Both the position numbers and the translations under genes were made by a program. The notes beneath the pieces were generated by a model. The model was not told the origin of the DNA. It did no database searches and was given only the letters and a program-made list of their open reading frames with translations. This document shows, in pieces, positions 1 through 7,390 of a stretch of DNA of 36,203 nucleotides. The first letter of the stretch is position 1. Each line of letters opens with the position of its first letter. The stretch comes from Oscillospiraceae bacterium. Lineage in GTDB: Bacteria > Bacillota > Clostridia > Oscillospirales > Acutalibacteraceae. The stretch lies in contig CADAMO010000034.1 in the NCBI GenBank assembly GCA_902788995.1, positions 1-36,203 of the forward strand, read 5' to 3'.

Positions 1-57
1 TAAGTTTTCAACAATTTGCCGCTTTTCAACATTTTATCGCTTCTGTCACAAAAATCA

Positions 58-96
58 GGGCTGTTGAATCTCCTGTTCCGGAATTTGCAACAGCCC
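58..96 (-). terminator. Hairpin terminator, minus strand
   Basis: A 9-bp perfect stem (GGGCTGTTG at 58-66, CAACAGCCC at 88-96) is followed on the minus strand by a run reading TGATTTTTG. It probably ends the minus-strand operon whose last gene stops at 347, with a repeat element in between. Confidence 0.5.
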
Positions 97-167
97 CTTC
101 CTTTCCGGTTTAGCACAGATAATGGTGGGATTTGGACAGAACAGACCGTGCGGTTGCGGTATTTCCG

Positions 168-322
168 GTAGCGCGGCACCTCAGTGCCGCTATTGGGCAA
201 ACAACTATTTGAAGCATTGTTCGATCGAATCATGTTTATTGTGTAAGAAAACACAATCGGCAATGTCAAAATCCGTTTCAAAAGTTACAATTGCCACGAG
301 CGGCACTGAGGTGCCGCGCTAC
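168..322. repeat. REPIN-like inverted-repeat element, copy 1
   Basis: A perfect 24-bp inverted repeat bounds this 155-bp stretch: GTAGCGCGGCACCTCAGTGC plus CGCT at 168-191 and its exact reverse complement at 299-322. Each arm is itself a small hairpin (GCGGCAC, loop, GTGCCGC), the REP-doublet layout. The interior is AT-rich and holds another hairpin (ATTGTGT 238-244 with ACACAAT 251-257). The same arm sequence recurs at 23661 and 23862. The stretch from 1 to 346 contains no convincing gene, only this element and the terminator at 58-96. Confidence 0.75.
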
Positions 323-346
323 CATTATATGCCCGCCGCGCGGGGG

Positions 347-2248
347 TTATCCGTTCGCGTCCGTCTGCCCGAAGAGCTCCGGCAGCATGAGGCCCATGAG
401 GATCTCCGCGTCGGTCCAGCCGGATTCGCTGCACAGGGCGGCCCAGCCCACGTCGTGGGGGTTGCCGTAGGCCTCCCGCAGGTCCATATCGAAGGCCCGG
501 CACCAGGAGCCGTCCGTTTTCGGATCGCAGGACGCCGCCTGCGTTTTCAGGAAAAAGGCGGCGATGCTCCGCCAGCGGTCGTAAAACCGCCGGTCGCCGG
601 TGACGCGCCACGCCGTGGCAAAGCCCACCGGCAGCCAGTTGACGGAATAGAGCAGGTCCGCCACGGGGTCGCCGTTTTCCGTCAGCAGCGAGCACTCGCC
701 GTTTGACTCCCGCGAGCAATTGGCCTTGTAGCCCGTGTCCCATTCGCAGTAGCCCCCGAAGGGATGGCGGTGGGTCTCCAGATCCTCCGCCGCCCGGTAC
801 AGCATCTCTCTGTGCTCCTGTTCCCCGGTCGCCTGATACAGCAGGGCAAGGGGCAGGATCAGCCGGCACAGCTCCTCCGTTTCGCTCTGCTCCCGCCGGG
901 TGTCGGGGTACAGCGCCATGATGGTTTCAAGTCCCCGCCTGGCAGTATGCAGATACGTTTCGCTGCCGCCGCAGAGAAAGGCCAGCAGCAGGGCCGCGTG
1001 ATAATAGGCGTTATAGTGGGCGGAGGGCGCGCCGTGTTCCGCCTCCGCCAGGGCGCGCAGTCCCGCTTCATCGAGGAAGGGCGCGTCCGTCCGGGGCTGT
1101 CGGCAGCCGTCTTTGGCGGTGGTCCGCACCAGAAAATCCAACACGCGGCACACGTCCGGGAACCGCTCCCGGTTCCCGCCGTAATAACAGTCGTACAGCG
1201 CGGGCAGCACCGCCCTTGCCGCGTCGTCCTGATAGCAGACCTCCCACCCGACGTCGGTCCAGCGCAGCATGCCGTCAAAGGGGCCGCCCTTTCTCATCAT
1301 GGGGCCGAATACCAGCCCCGTCAGGTTGTCGGCGATCGCAAGGGCTTCCTCCGAGCCGGTCAGTCTTCCGTAAAACCGGAAGGCCCCGGCCGCTTCGCCG
1401 GTGCAGTCCGTTCGGATGGAATCCGCCGTGGTCTGTACGCCCTCCGGGTCGACGTTGTGGCGCAGCCCCTCCCGGACGCCGCCCCGGCCCTCGTCCACTA
1501 AATAGCCGCGCAGCCAGCGGAGCCCCCGCTCTACCGCCTCCCTTCGGCAGCGGTCAAAGGTCGCATCGTCGGACAGGTCCTCCGTGACGCCGTATCGCAC
1601 AACGGATTCCGGCCAACGGGAAGGAGTTCCGCCCGTCAGCCATCCGGCGATGAAGGCGATCAGCCTTTTCCACGCCTGGGAGGGGGCGTACCGGGCGCGG
1701 ATGAAATTGTGCAGCGTGAAGGAGGTCATCATCACGTTGTCCCCCAGCAGCCACAGCCCCGGGGCGCTGTCTTTCTGCATCTCCTCCGGCGGCGCGTTCC
1801 AGCGGCGGTGGGCGACGATATGCTCCCGGTAGGCCAGCAGTACCCGCATGCCGGGGACGGAAAAATAGGGCTTCACCATCCGGTTGCCGCCGTCGTCCAG
1901 CAGGTCGCCCACGGCAAGGCCGGGCGCGCCGCCCTCCTCTTCCGGCAGCAGGGCCACGAGGCGGCTGCGGGTGGTATCCGCAGGCCCTGCGCAGTAGACG
2001 TCGCCAAAGCTTAGCAGCGCCTCCGCAAACGTGTGCTTGCCCTTCTGAAAACACTGGGCCTCCAACCGATCCCGCAGGCGGGGGTCGGGCACGCCGCATT
2101 CGCCGAAAATACAAAAGCTGTCAAAGGCGTCCAGCTCCGCACGGAGGGCCTCTTCAAAGGTCATCCGGGTGAGCTTCCCGCCGCAGCTTTCCAGCACCTT
2201 GCCGAGATCGGAACCCCGGTCGTTCAGCAGCAGACAATTCATTGCCAT
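347..2248 (-). CDS. Large two-domain protein with glycosidase-like helical C-terminal region
   Basis: This 633-aa protein has no signal peptide. The first ~180 residues look like an alpha/beta Rossmann-type domain resembling GATase1-like segments (FDSFCIFGECG, then YCAGPAD and a GDLLDDGGNRMVKPYF stretch). From about 200 onward it is all-helical with Trp/Tyr-rich repeats (WLRGYLVDEG, YDCYYGGNRERFP, HYNAYYHAALLLAF, GGYCEWDTGYKANCS), the look of an (alpha/alpha)6 toroid such as six-hairpin glycosidases. I cannot assign a family or substrate. It is the third gene of a minus-strand operon, starting 24 nt after the radical SAM gene. A second ATG at 2242 sits at better distance from AGAGGG and may be the true start. 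Function: inferred carbohydrate-active, low certainty. Confidence 0.75.
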   Translation of the reverse strand: MAMNCLLLNDRGSDLGKVLESCGGKLTRMTFEEALRAELDAFDSFCIFGECGVPDPRLRDRLEAQCFQKGKHTFAEALLSFGDVYCAGPADTTRSRLVALLPEEEGGAPGLAVGDLLDDGGNRMVKPYFSVPGMRVLLAYREHIVAHRRWNAPPEEMQKDSAPGLWLLGDNVMMTSFTLHNFIRARYAPSQAWKRLIAFIAGWLTGGTPSRWPESVVRYGVTEDLSDDATFDRCRREAVERGLRWLRGYLVDEGRGGVREGLRHNVDPEGVQTTADSIRTDCTGEAAGAFRFYGRLTGSEEALAIADNLTGLVFGPMMRKGGPFDGMLRWTDVGWEVCYQDDAARAVLPALYDCYYGGNRERFPDVCRVLDFLVRTTAKDGCRQPRTDAPFLDEAGLRALAEAEHGAPSAHYNAYYHAALLLAFLCGGSETYLHTARRGLETIMALYPDTRREQSETEELCRLILPLALLYQATGEQEHREMLYRAAEDLETHRHPFGGYCEWDTGYKANCSRESNGECSLLTENGDPVADLLYSVNWLPVGFATAWRVTGDRRFYDRWRSIAAFFLKTQAASCDPKTDGSWCRAFDMDLREAYGNPHDVGWAALCSESGWTDAEILMGLMLPELFGQTDANG

Positions 2249-2272
2249 CCCTCTGTTCTTTCTCCGGTTTTG

Positions 2273-3157
2273 TCAGAAAATCAGGCTCGCCTTGCTGTCC
2301 CACTTGGAATAGAGATGTCCGTCGGGCCGCAGGATCAGGTATTTGACTGCGGTCTTGTTGGTCTCCTGGGACATGGAGTCTTCGTCCACCACCACGGAAA
2401 AGCCGTGGTAGTCGTACCGGTCGGCGCCGTATTCCAGCGTGTCGAGGTATTTGCCGCCCGCTTTCACGTCGGCCTTCAGCGTCTCGATAAAGTCAAGGGT
2501 TTTTGCGGTCACGTGGCGGCTGATCCACTTGCCCTGTTCCGTGTTGCTGTCCGGCGCCCACAGGGCGCGGAAGGTGATCTGATCCGCCCCCAGCGCCGAG
2601 CAAAGTTCGATCACGCTTTCGGGGGTATATGCGTGATGCGCCAGAACGCCGTCGTTCATGTTGAGGCACAGGCGCAGGTTGATATCTCTCTTTTTGATCT
2701 CTTCGCAAAAGGTTTTCAGACAGAGGGTTTTGTCGGCGGTCTGGATCATATCGCGGTTGTTTTCGTCGTCGTCCAGGCAGGCGACGGAGACCGCGATGGT
2801 GGTCACGCCCACGGAGCTCTGGAAGAAATCCAGAAAATCCGGGTCGATGAACGCGCCGGTGGTCTGCATTTCGATGTTGAGGAAGGGGGTGCGCAGGCTG
2901 CGGTTGACCTCGCTGAACACCCGCAGGAATTCCTTGTTCTGCTGGGGCTCGTTGTTGCCGGTCAGCATGCAGGTGTTGCAGCCGTTCTCCCGGGCGTACT
3001 CCAGACGCTTGCGCATATTGCCGGTGTAGGTGGCGTAACAGCTCACATCCGTAAACCGGTCGCGGTAATCGGAGGTGTGCATTTTGCTGCAGCAGAAGCG
3101 GCAGTCGTTGATACATTTGTTGGCCGGCACGCAGACCGACAGGCTTTGAATATTCAT
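2273..3157 (-). CDS. Radical SAM protein
   Basis: This 294-aa protein carries the radical SAM cluster motif CxxxCxxC (C15, C19, C22 in KCINDCRFC), which binds a 4Fe-4S cluster that cleaves S-adenosylmethionine. The rest fits a MoaA-like partial TIM barrel (TGNNEP near the SAM-binding strand, NIEMQTTG, NLRLCLNMNDG). No SPASM-type cysteine cluster follows; the C-terminus ends YLILRPDGHLYSKWDS. The start at 3157 is chosen because AAGGAGA lies 7 nt upstream; an in-frame upstream start would overlap the preceding gene. It lies 19 nt after the DXS-like gene and 24 nt before the next gene, so one operon. The substrate is unknown; context suggests modification of a product linked to the DXS-like enzyme. 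Confidence 0.88.
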   Translation of the reverse strand: MNIQSLSVCVPANKCINDCRFCCSKMHTSDYRDRFTDVSCYATYTGNMRKRLEYARENGCNTCMLTGNNEPQQNKEFLRVFSEVNRSLRTPFLNIEMQTTGAFIDPDFLDFFQSSVGVTTIAVSVACLDDDENNRDMIQTADKTLCLKTFCEEIKKRDINLRLCLNMNDGVLAHHAYTPESVIELCSALGADQITFRALWAPDSNTEQGKWISRHVTAKTLDFIETLKADVKAGGKYLDTLEYGADRYDYHGFSVVVDEDSMSQETNKTAVKYLILRPDGHLYSKWDSKASLIF

Positions 3158-3176
3158 GAAAAAGTCTCCTTTTTGA

Positions 3177-4943
3177 TCATTCGTTCTCCTGTGCAAGGTT
3201 TTTATCCAGCAGCGCGCAGAGCCGCGGGTCCGAGATCCCGCTTTCCTCCAGCAGCGCTTCCGCGTTGAAATCGGTGTGGAACGCTTTTGAAATGCCCAGG
3301 TTTATCACCTTCATACCGGCGTCGCCGTAGAAGGAGGCGATCCGCTCGCCGAAGCCGCCGTCCAGCACCCCGTCCTCCAGCGTGATCACAAGGCGGTGAT
3401 CGGCGCAAAGGTCCTTCAGCAGCGCGTCGTCCGTGCCGGAAAGAAAACAGGGGTTGATCACCGTGACCTTCCGGCCCGTCCGCTCGTAATACGCCTGCGC
3501 GGCCTCCTTCGCCATGGGGATCAGCGACCCCACGGCGATCAGGGCGGCCCCGCCGCCGCGCTGCACCACCTTGTAACGGTTCAGCTGTGAGTAATCCGTG
3601 GTATCCTCCGCGCCGCTTTCAATGATCCTGACCGGGACCCGGATGGCCGTCGGGTGGTTCTTCTGGGTCGTCGCGTACCGGAACATCTGCCGGTATTCCT
3701 CTTTGGTGGAGGGGGCGAGATAAACCAGATTCGGGATATGGATCAGCTCCTGCATATCGCACAGCCCGAAGTGGGTGTTGGATTTCATGCCATACGCCCC
3801 CGGCAGCAGCACCAGTACGGTAACGGGGTTGTTGTTCAGGCAGATATCGTGGATCAGCTGGTCGTAGGCCCGCTGCAAAAAGGTGGCGTATACCCCGAAC
3901 ACCGCCGTGCCCCCGTAGTGGGCGACGCCGCTGCAGACGGCCGCGGCGTTTTCCTCCGCGATGCCCACGTCGATAAACCGGCCCTTCTGTTCCCAGTCCG
4001 CGCGCTCCTGTCCCACAAAGCCCATGGCCCGGGGCGTGCCGGCGGTCAGCACGATGGCGTGCGGGTCGTTTTCCAGCAGCTCGGTCAGACTGTCGTGCAC
4101 GGTGGTATCATAGACGGGATAGCCGTTTTTCGGCGCGCCGTCTTCAATGCGGAAGGGCCCGCCGGAGTGCCAGTTCTCCCGGTCCTTCTCCGCGTAGGGC
4201 AGCCCCTTTCCCTTGACGGTGCGCACGTGCACCACCACCGGGTGATCGATATCCCGCACGCTTTCGAGCATCTCCACCAGCTTATCCACGTTGTGACCGT
4301 CGTCCAGATAGCGGTAATCGAGGTTGAGTCCCCGGAAGGGGTTGCGCGCCGCCCTGCCGCCGCTTTCCCGCAGCTCCCGCAGCGCGGCGTAAAGGCCGCC
4401 GTGGTTTTCCGCCACGCTCTGGTCGTTGTCGTTGACGATGATTATCAGGTTCCCTTGGTACTCGCCGGCGGTGTTGAGGGCTTCATAAGCTTCGCCGCCC
4501 CCCAGCGCGCCGTCGCCGATGACGGCGATGATATTTTCGTTGCCGCCGAAGGCGTCCCGGGCGGCCGCCATTCCCAGCGCCAGCGAAACGGAGGTGGCGG
4601 AATGGCCGACGGTAAAGTGGTCGTGCTCGCTTTCGGCGGGGTTGGTAAAGCCCGTCACTTCCCGAAAGTGGGCGGGGTCCGTATAGGCCTGCTTCCGTCC
4701 TGTCAGGATCTTGTGGGGATAGCACTGGTGAGAGACGTCCCACACCAGCTTATCCTTCGGCGATTCGAAAACGTAGTGCAGCGCCACCGTCAGCTCCACC
4801 ACGCCCAGGTTGGACCCTACATGGCCGCCGGTGTGGCTGAGTTTGTGGATCAGCGCCGCGCGGGTCTCTTCCGCCAGCGCCGGCAGCTCTTCCCGCCGCA
4901 GCCGTTTGACGTCCTGCGGGCTGTTGATTTTCTCAAGATACAT
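3177..4943 (-). CDS. 1-deoxy-D-xylulose-5-phosphate synthase-like enzyme (divergent)
   Basis: This 588-aa thiamine-diphosphate enzyme matches DXS in order: HxxGHVGSNLGVVELTVALH (37-56), the WDVSHQCYPHKILTGR stretch (69-83), the ThDP motif GDG...NDN (143-173) and the catalytic-Glu strand DVGIAEEN (E330). DXS makes 1-deoxy-D-xylulose 5-phosphate from pyruvate and glyceraldehyde 3-phosphate. Several usually conserved places differ: AEQH is AEEN, THHG is THFG (390-393), GDGAMTAG is GDGALGGG, and it is about 30 residues shorter than typical DXS. It may therefore be a paralogue with another acceptor. The start MYLEKINSP is chosen because it matches the family start; a TTG 13 codons upstream is possible. 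First gene of an operon with a radical SAM protein. I withhold the symbol dxs for this reason. Confidence 0.85.
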   Translation of the reverse strand: MYLEKINSPQDVKRLRREELPALAEETRAALIHKLSHTGGHVGSNLGVVELTVALHYVFESPKDKLVWDVSHQCYPHKILTGRKQAYTDPAHFREVTGFTNPAESEHDHFTVGHSATSVSLALGMAAARDAFGGNENIIAVIGDGALGGGEAYEALNTAGEYQGNLIIIVNDNDQSVAENHGGLYAALRELRESGGRAARNPFRGLNLDYRYLDDGHNVDKLVEMLESVRDIDHPVVVHVRTVKGKGLPYAEKDRENWHSGGPFRIEDGAPKNGYPVYDTTVHDSLTELLENDPHAIVLTAGTPRAMGFVGQERADWEQKGRFIDVGIAEENAAAVCSGVAHYGGTAVFGVYATFLQRAYDQLIHDICLNNNPVTVLVLLPGAYGMKSNTHFGLCDMQELIHIPNLVYLAPSTKEEYRQMFRYATTQKNHPTAIRVPVRIIESGAEDTTDYSQLNRYKVVQRGGGAALIAVGSLIPMAKEAAQAYYERTGRKVTVINPCFLSGTDDALLKDLCADHRLVITLEDGVLDGGFGERIASFYGDAGMKVINLGISKAFHTDFNAEALLEESGISDPRLCALLDKNLAQENE

Positions 4944-5046
4944 CTTTCGCGATCCGTCCTGCGGTTTGATTTTTTTCGGCAACGGCGGAAATCGGCTCCG
5001 GGAATCAACCCGGCAAGGCTCCGCCGCTGTCGGCAGTTATATTTCA

Positions 5047-5074
5047 ATCATACCATTTTATACATTTTTTGCAA
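5047..5074 (-). promoter_or_regulatory. Promoter for the DXS-like operon
   Basis: Reading the minus strand, TTGCAA (5069-5074), 16 nt, then TATGAT (5047-5052), about 100 nt upstream of the DXS-like start. The upstream gene's terminator ends only about 10 nt before the -35 box. Confidence 0.55.
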
Positions 5075-5084
5075 GTTTTTTTTG

Positions 5085-5114
5085 AAAAAAGGAGCGGCTT
5101 CGCTGCGCCGCTCC
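5085..5114 (-). terminator. Rho-independent terminator of the NAD-kinase-like/SPFH operon
   Basis: On the minus strand GGAGCGGC (5107-5114 complement) pairs with GCCGCTCC (5091-5098 complement) over an 8-nt loop and is followed by six T residues. It lies 20 nt after the stop codon at 5134. Confidence 0.85.
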
Positions 5115-5133
5115 CCGGTTGATTGCTGTTGTA

Positions 5134-6069
5134 TCAGACCACCAGATGGCCCCTTGTCTCGCACACCCCGATCTCCGCCGAAGCGCCGGCGTTGAATTCC
5201 AGGCAGTCGTTTTCCATACCGTCGCTGAAAATGACCCCGTTTTCGGGCATCTGGGAGACGATCTTCATCGGCCTGCCGCCGCGTACCTGCCCGAACACCA
5301 GCGACGCGCCGGTGCTTTTGCTGGGATAGGGCTCGCGGACCGTGTAGTACAGGTAGTCGGATTCCCACGTGAAGCCGTCCGCCAGGGCGGGGGTCCCCTT
5401 CACCCCGCAGAAGCGGTCGATGCCCCCGGCCCCGGCGATGACGCTGCGCAGCCAGCCGGTGGCCCCCAGCCCCGTTGAGACGATGACGCCGCTGGAGCTT
5501 TGCGTCTCCGCTTCCTCCCCGATCTGCAGCCGGTACCGGGCGGAGGCGTGGGTGCGCTGCCCGATGAACAGATCGTTGACCCCGACGATGCGCTGCCCGT
5601 CGTTCAGGGTGGCCTGCGCCAGCGTGATCTCCCGCGTCTGCCGGCGGCCCTCGGCGGCCTCCGGCACGACTTTTGACAGGTCCCCGGCGGAGAAGGGGAG
5701 CAGCACGCCGTCCCATCGGGCGGGGTCCGGGTTCACCCCGATGAGCTTCTGAACGGTCAGGTATTTCAGCGTGTTCGCCACCAGCCCGTCGCGGCCCACG
5801 GCGACCACCAGATCCTGTTCCCCGAACAGGAACCCCGACAGAAAATCCCGGTCGATCACCTGCAGCCTGCCGTAGGCCGCAAGCGCTGCCGCAGCCTCGT
5901 CCACCGCGGCGCGGTAGGCGCTGTCCTCGGCGAGATAGTCCTCAAAATCCCCGCCGTGATGTTCGATATAAAACCTGGCCTGACCGACGGTGTTGTAGCG
6001 CCGGATCAGGTTTTCCAGCCTTGTTTTCTGGGTCACCAGAATGATTTTGTTGTCGGTCAGCCGTTTCAT
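5134..6069 (-). CDS. NAD-kinase-like protein with altered signature motifs
   Basis: This 311-aa protein aligns by eye with the ATP-NAD kinase fold: LVVAVGRDGLVANTLKYL stands where NAD kinases have GGDGT, IGVNPDPARWDG is the NPxx strand, GVNDLFIG replaces the usual NE motif, and SSGVIVSTGLGATGWLRS matches the T-x-x-GSTAY loop. NAD kinases phosphorylate NAD(H) to NADP(H). Here GGDGT is changed to GRDGL, and NE to ND, so classic NAD kinase activity is doubtful. The start is ATG with AAGAGGTAA just upstream, only 3 nt after the SPFH stop codon, so the two are translationally coupled. A terminator follows. Likely a cytosolic nucleotide- or sugar-phosphate-binding partner of the SPFH protein (inference). 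Confidence 0.75.
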   Translation of the reverse strand: MKRLTDNKIILVTQKTRLENLIRRYNTVGQARFYIEHHGGDFEDYLAEDSAYRAAVDEAAAALAAYGRLQVIDRDFLSGFLFGEQDLVVAVGRDGLVANTLKYLTVQKLIGVNPDPARWDGVLLPFSAGDLSKVVPEAAEGRRQTREITLAQATLNDGQRIVGVNDLFIGQRTHASARYRLQIGEEAETQSSSGVIVSTGLGATGWLRSVIAGAGGIDRFCGVKGTPALADGFTWESDYLYYTVREPYPSKSTGASLVFGQVRGGRPMKIVSQMPENGVIFSDGMENDCLEFNAGASAEIGVCETRGHLVV

Positions 6070-6072
6070 GAT

Positions 6073-7173
6073 TTACCTCTTTCTCAAGCTTTCCAGCAGA
6101 TCCGGCGTGATGTTCAGCGTGCCGATCTTCTCGCTGTTGGCCGCCAGCTTTTCAAAGGCCCCGGCGATCATCTTTTCGGGATCCATGTTGAGGGTGGCCA
6201 GCGCGATGAGCACCTCGGGGCTGAGCCTGCCGTAGGCTTCCATGACGGCGCTGACGCGATAGGCTTCCGCGTCCGCGTCCTTCTTCGCGTTTTCCAGCCG
6301 CATCTCGGCCAGTTCCTTCCGTTTCCGTTCCAGCTCGATCTCGGCGTCGATCTTCATCTGCTCCCGCTCCGCCTGCGCTTCGGTCTCCATACGGGCGCGT
6401 TCGGTCTTTGCCTCGGTCTCCATGCGGTCGCGCTCGGTCTGCGCCGCGATGCGGATGCGTTCCAGCTCGTTCTCCTTTTCCAGCAGCATCCGCTTGGTTT
6501 CAATCTCCGTCTGACGGATCTGTTTCTTCTTTTCCTCTACGGAGATCTCGGTGCTCAGCTCGTTTTCCTTCACCTTCCGCTCCTGCTCAATGGAGGCGTT
6601 CCGCCGTTCATACAGCGCGTCGTCGCTCTCCTTCAGGATCTCCTCCCGCGTCCGGGCCTCCAGCGCCCGGTGGGTCTCGTTGTTGGCGCAGATCCGCAGG
6701 ATGGAAAACCCGGTGATCTCCACTCCGAGGCCTTCAAGCTCCTCCAGCGCCCGCAGGTCCTCCAGGATCGCTTCGGTCAGCTCCTTTTCCGACCGGATCG
6801 CCTTCGTCAGCGGAATGAGGCTCACCCGGTTCTTGATCAGCGCGTCCGTGATGTTGACGACGCGCTTGGAAAGCTTGTCGATGGGTTCGTCGTAGTATTC
6901 TTTGTCCTTCAGCCTGACGGTGAAGTTCATCTGCTCCGCGATTTTTTCACAGTCGGCGACCCGGTAGGCCAGCTGCCCCTGCACGGTGACGTTCTGGAAA
7001 TCGCAGGTCTGTTCCTCGTAGATGAAATCGGCTTCCTGCACCGAGACCGGCACTACCGCCACGGTCGTGCCCTTGGTGAAGCAATAGAAGGACAGGCCCC
7101 TTCCGGCAGCCGTCCGTCTGCCCTTTTTGTAACGCAACACGTATTCGTTCGGTAAAAATTGAAGATACATCAT
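6073..7173 (-). CDS. SPFH/band 7 domain protein
   Basis: This 366-aa protein has an N-terminal SPFH domain (about 1-185; a strand-rich part with QNVTVQGQLAYRVAD, then VNITDALIKNR and EELEGLGVEITGFSILRI) and a long charged coiled coil (about 190-310) made of Glu/Arg/Lys/Ala-rich repeats containing METEAKTERARMETEAQ. A short C-terminal helix region follows. No transmembrane segment is evident, so it may associate with membranes peripherally. SPFH proteins build oligomeric membrane scaffolds. The start at 7173 (or the next codon, 7170) is chosen because AGGAGG lies 4-7 nt upstream, not the earlier ATG at 7236, which lies within the promoter. First gene of a two-gene operon with a promoter and tandem operator-like repeats upstream. 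Confidence 0.85.
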   Translation of the reverse strand: MMYLQFLPNEYVLRYKKGRRTAAGRGLSFYCFTKGTTVAVVPVSVQEADFIYEEQTCDFQNVTVQGQLAYRVADCEKIAEQMNFTVRLKDKEYYDEPIDKLSKRVVNITDALIKNRVSLIPLTKAIRSEKELTEAILEDLRALEELEGLGVEITGFSILRICANNETHRALEARTREEILKESDDALYERRNASIEQERKVKENELSTEISVEEKKKQIRQTEIETKRMLLEKENELERIRIAAQTERDRMETEAKTERARMETEAQAEREQMKIDAEIELERKRKELAEMRLENAKKDADAEAYRVSAVMEAYGRLSPEVLIALATLNMDPEKMIAGAFEKLAANSEKIGTLNITPDLLESLRKR

Positions 7174-7235
7174 ACTGCCTCCTGTCATCATTGTCGGAAA
7201 TAACCTGAGGGGCGCCGCCTCAATTATTTTCATCA

Positions 7236-7260
7236 TGATATTATCACAATGATATTATCA
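7236..7260. promoter_or_regulatory. Tandem 11-bp operator-like repeats
   Basis: TGATATTATCA occurs twice (7236-7246 and 7250-7260), 14 bp apart centre to centre. Each copy is a palindrome around one central base. The pair fills the spacer and -10 of the SPFH promoter, so a bound repressor would occlude RNA polymerase. The cognate regulator is not identifiable from the window. Confidence 0.6.
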
Positions 7261-7266
7261 TGTCAA
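7238..7266 (-). promoter_or_regulatory. Promoter of the SPFH operon
   Basis: Minus strand TTGACA (7261-7266), exactly 17 nt, TAATAT (7238-7243). The -35 is perfect. It sits 65 nt upstream of the chosen start. Confidence 0.8.
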
Positions 7267-7324
7267 GTCTTTTCTTGCATTTTTTTCAGAAGTACCCCGT
7301 TTTTTCGGTCGGAGGCCGCGTCTC

Positions 7325-7353
7325 TTGACTTGCAACGCCCTTTTCAGTACAAT
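7325..7353 (+). promoter_or_regulatory. Promoter of the GH116-type gene
   Basis: TTGACT (7325-7330), 17 nt, TACAAT (7348-7353), giving a leader of about 30 nt to the ATG at 7391. Confidence 0.7.
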
Positions 7354-7390
7354 AAAAACATCTCAACACAACGTGAGGGGGAGAACGACG

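Noticed and set aside
122-706. 194-aa plus-strand frame crossing the REPIN-like element
   Set aside because: The first part is repeat DNA and the rest is antisense to the 633-aa gene.
2033-3268. 411-aa plus-strand frame over the radical SAM gene
   Set aside because: Spans two real minus-strand genes, has no family features and no ribosome site that fits.
3654-5195. 513-aa plus-strand frame opposite the DXS-like gene
   Set aside because: Antisense shadow of an evident enzyme; composition rich in Val/His/Gln as expected from the reverse of coding sequence.
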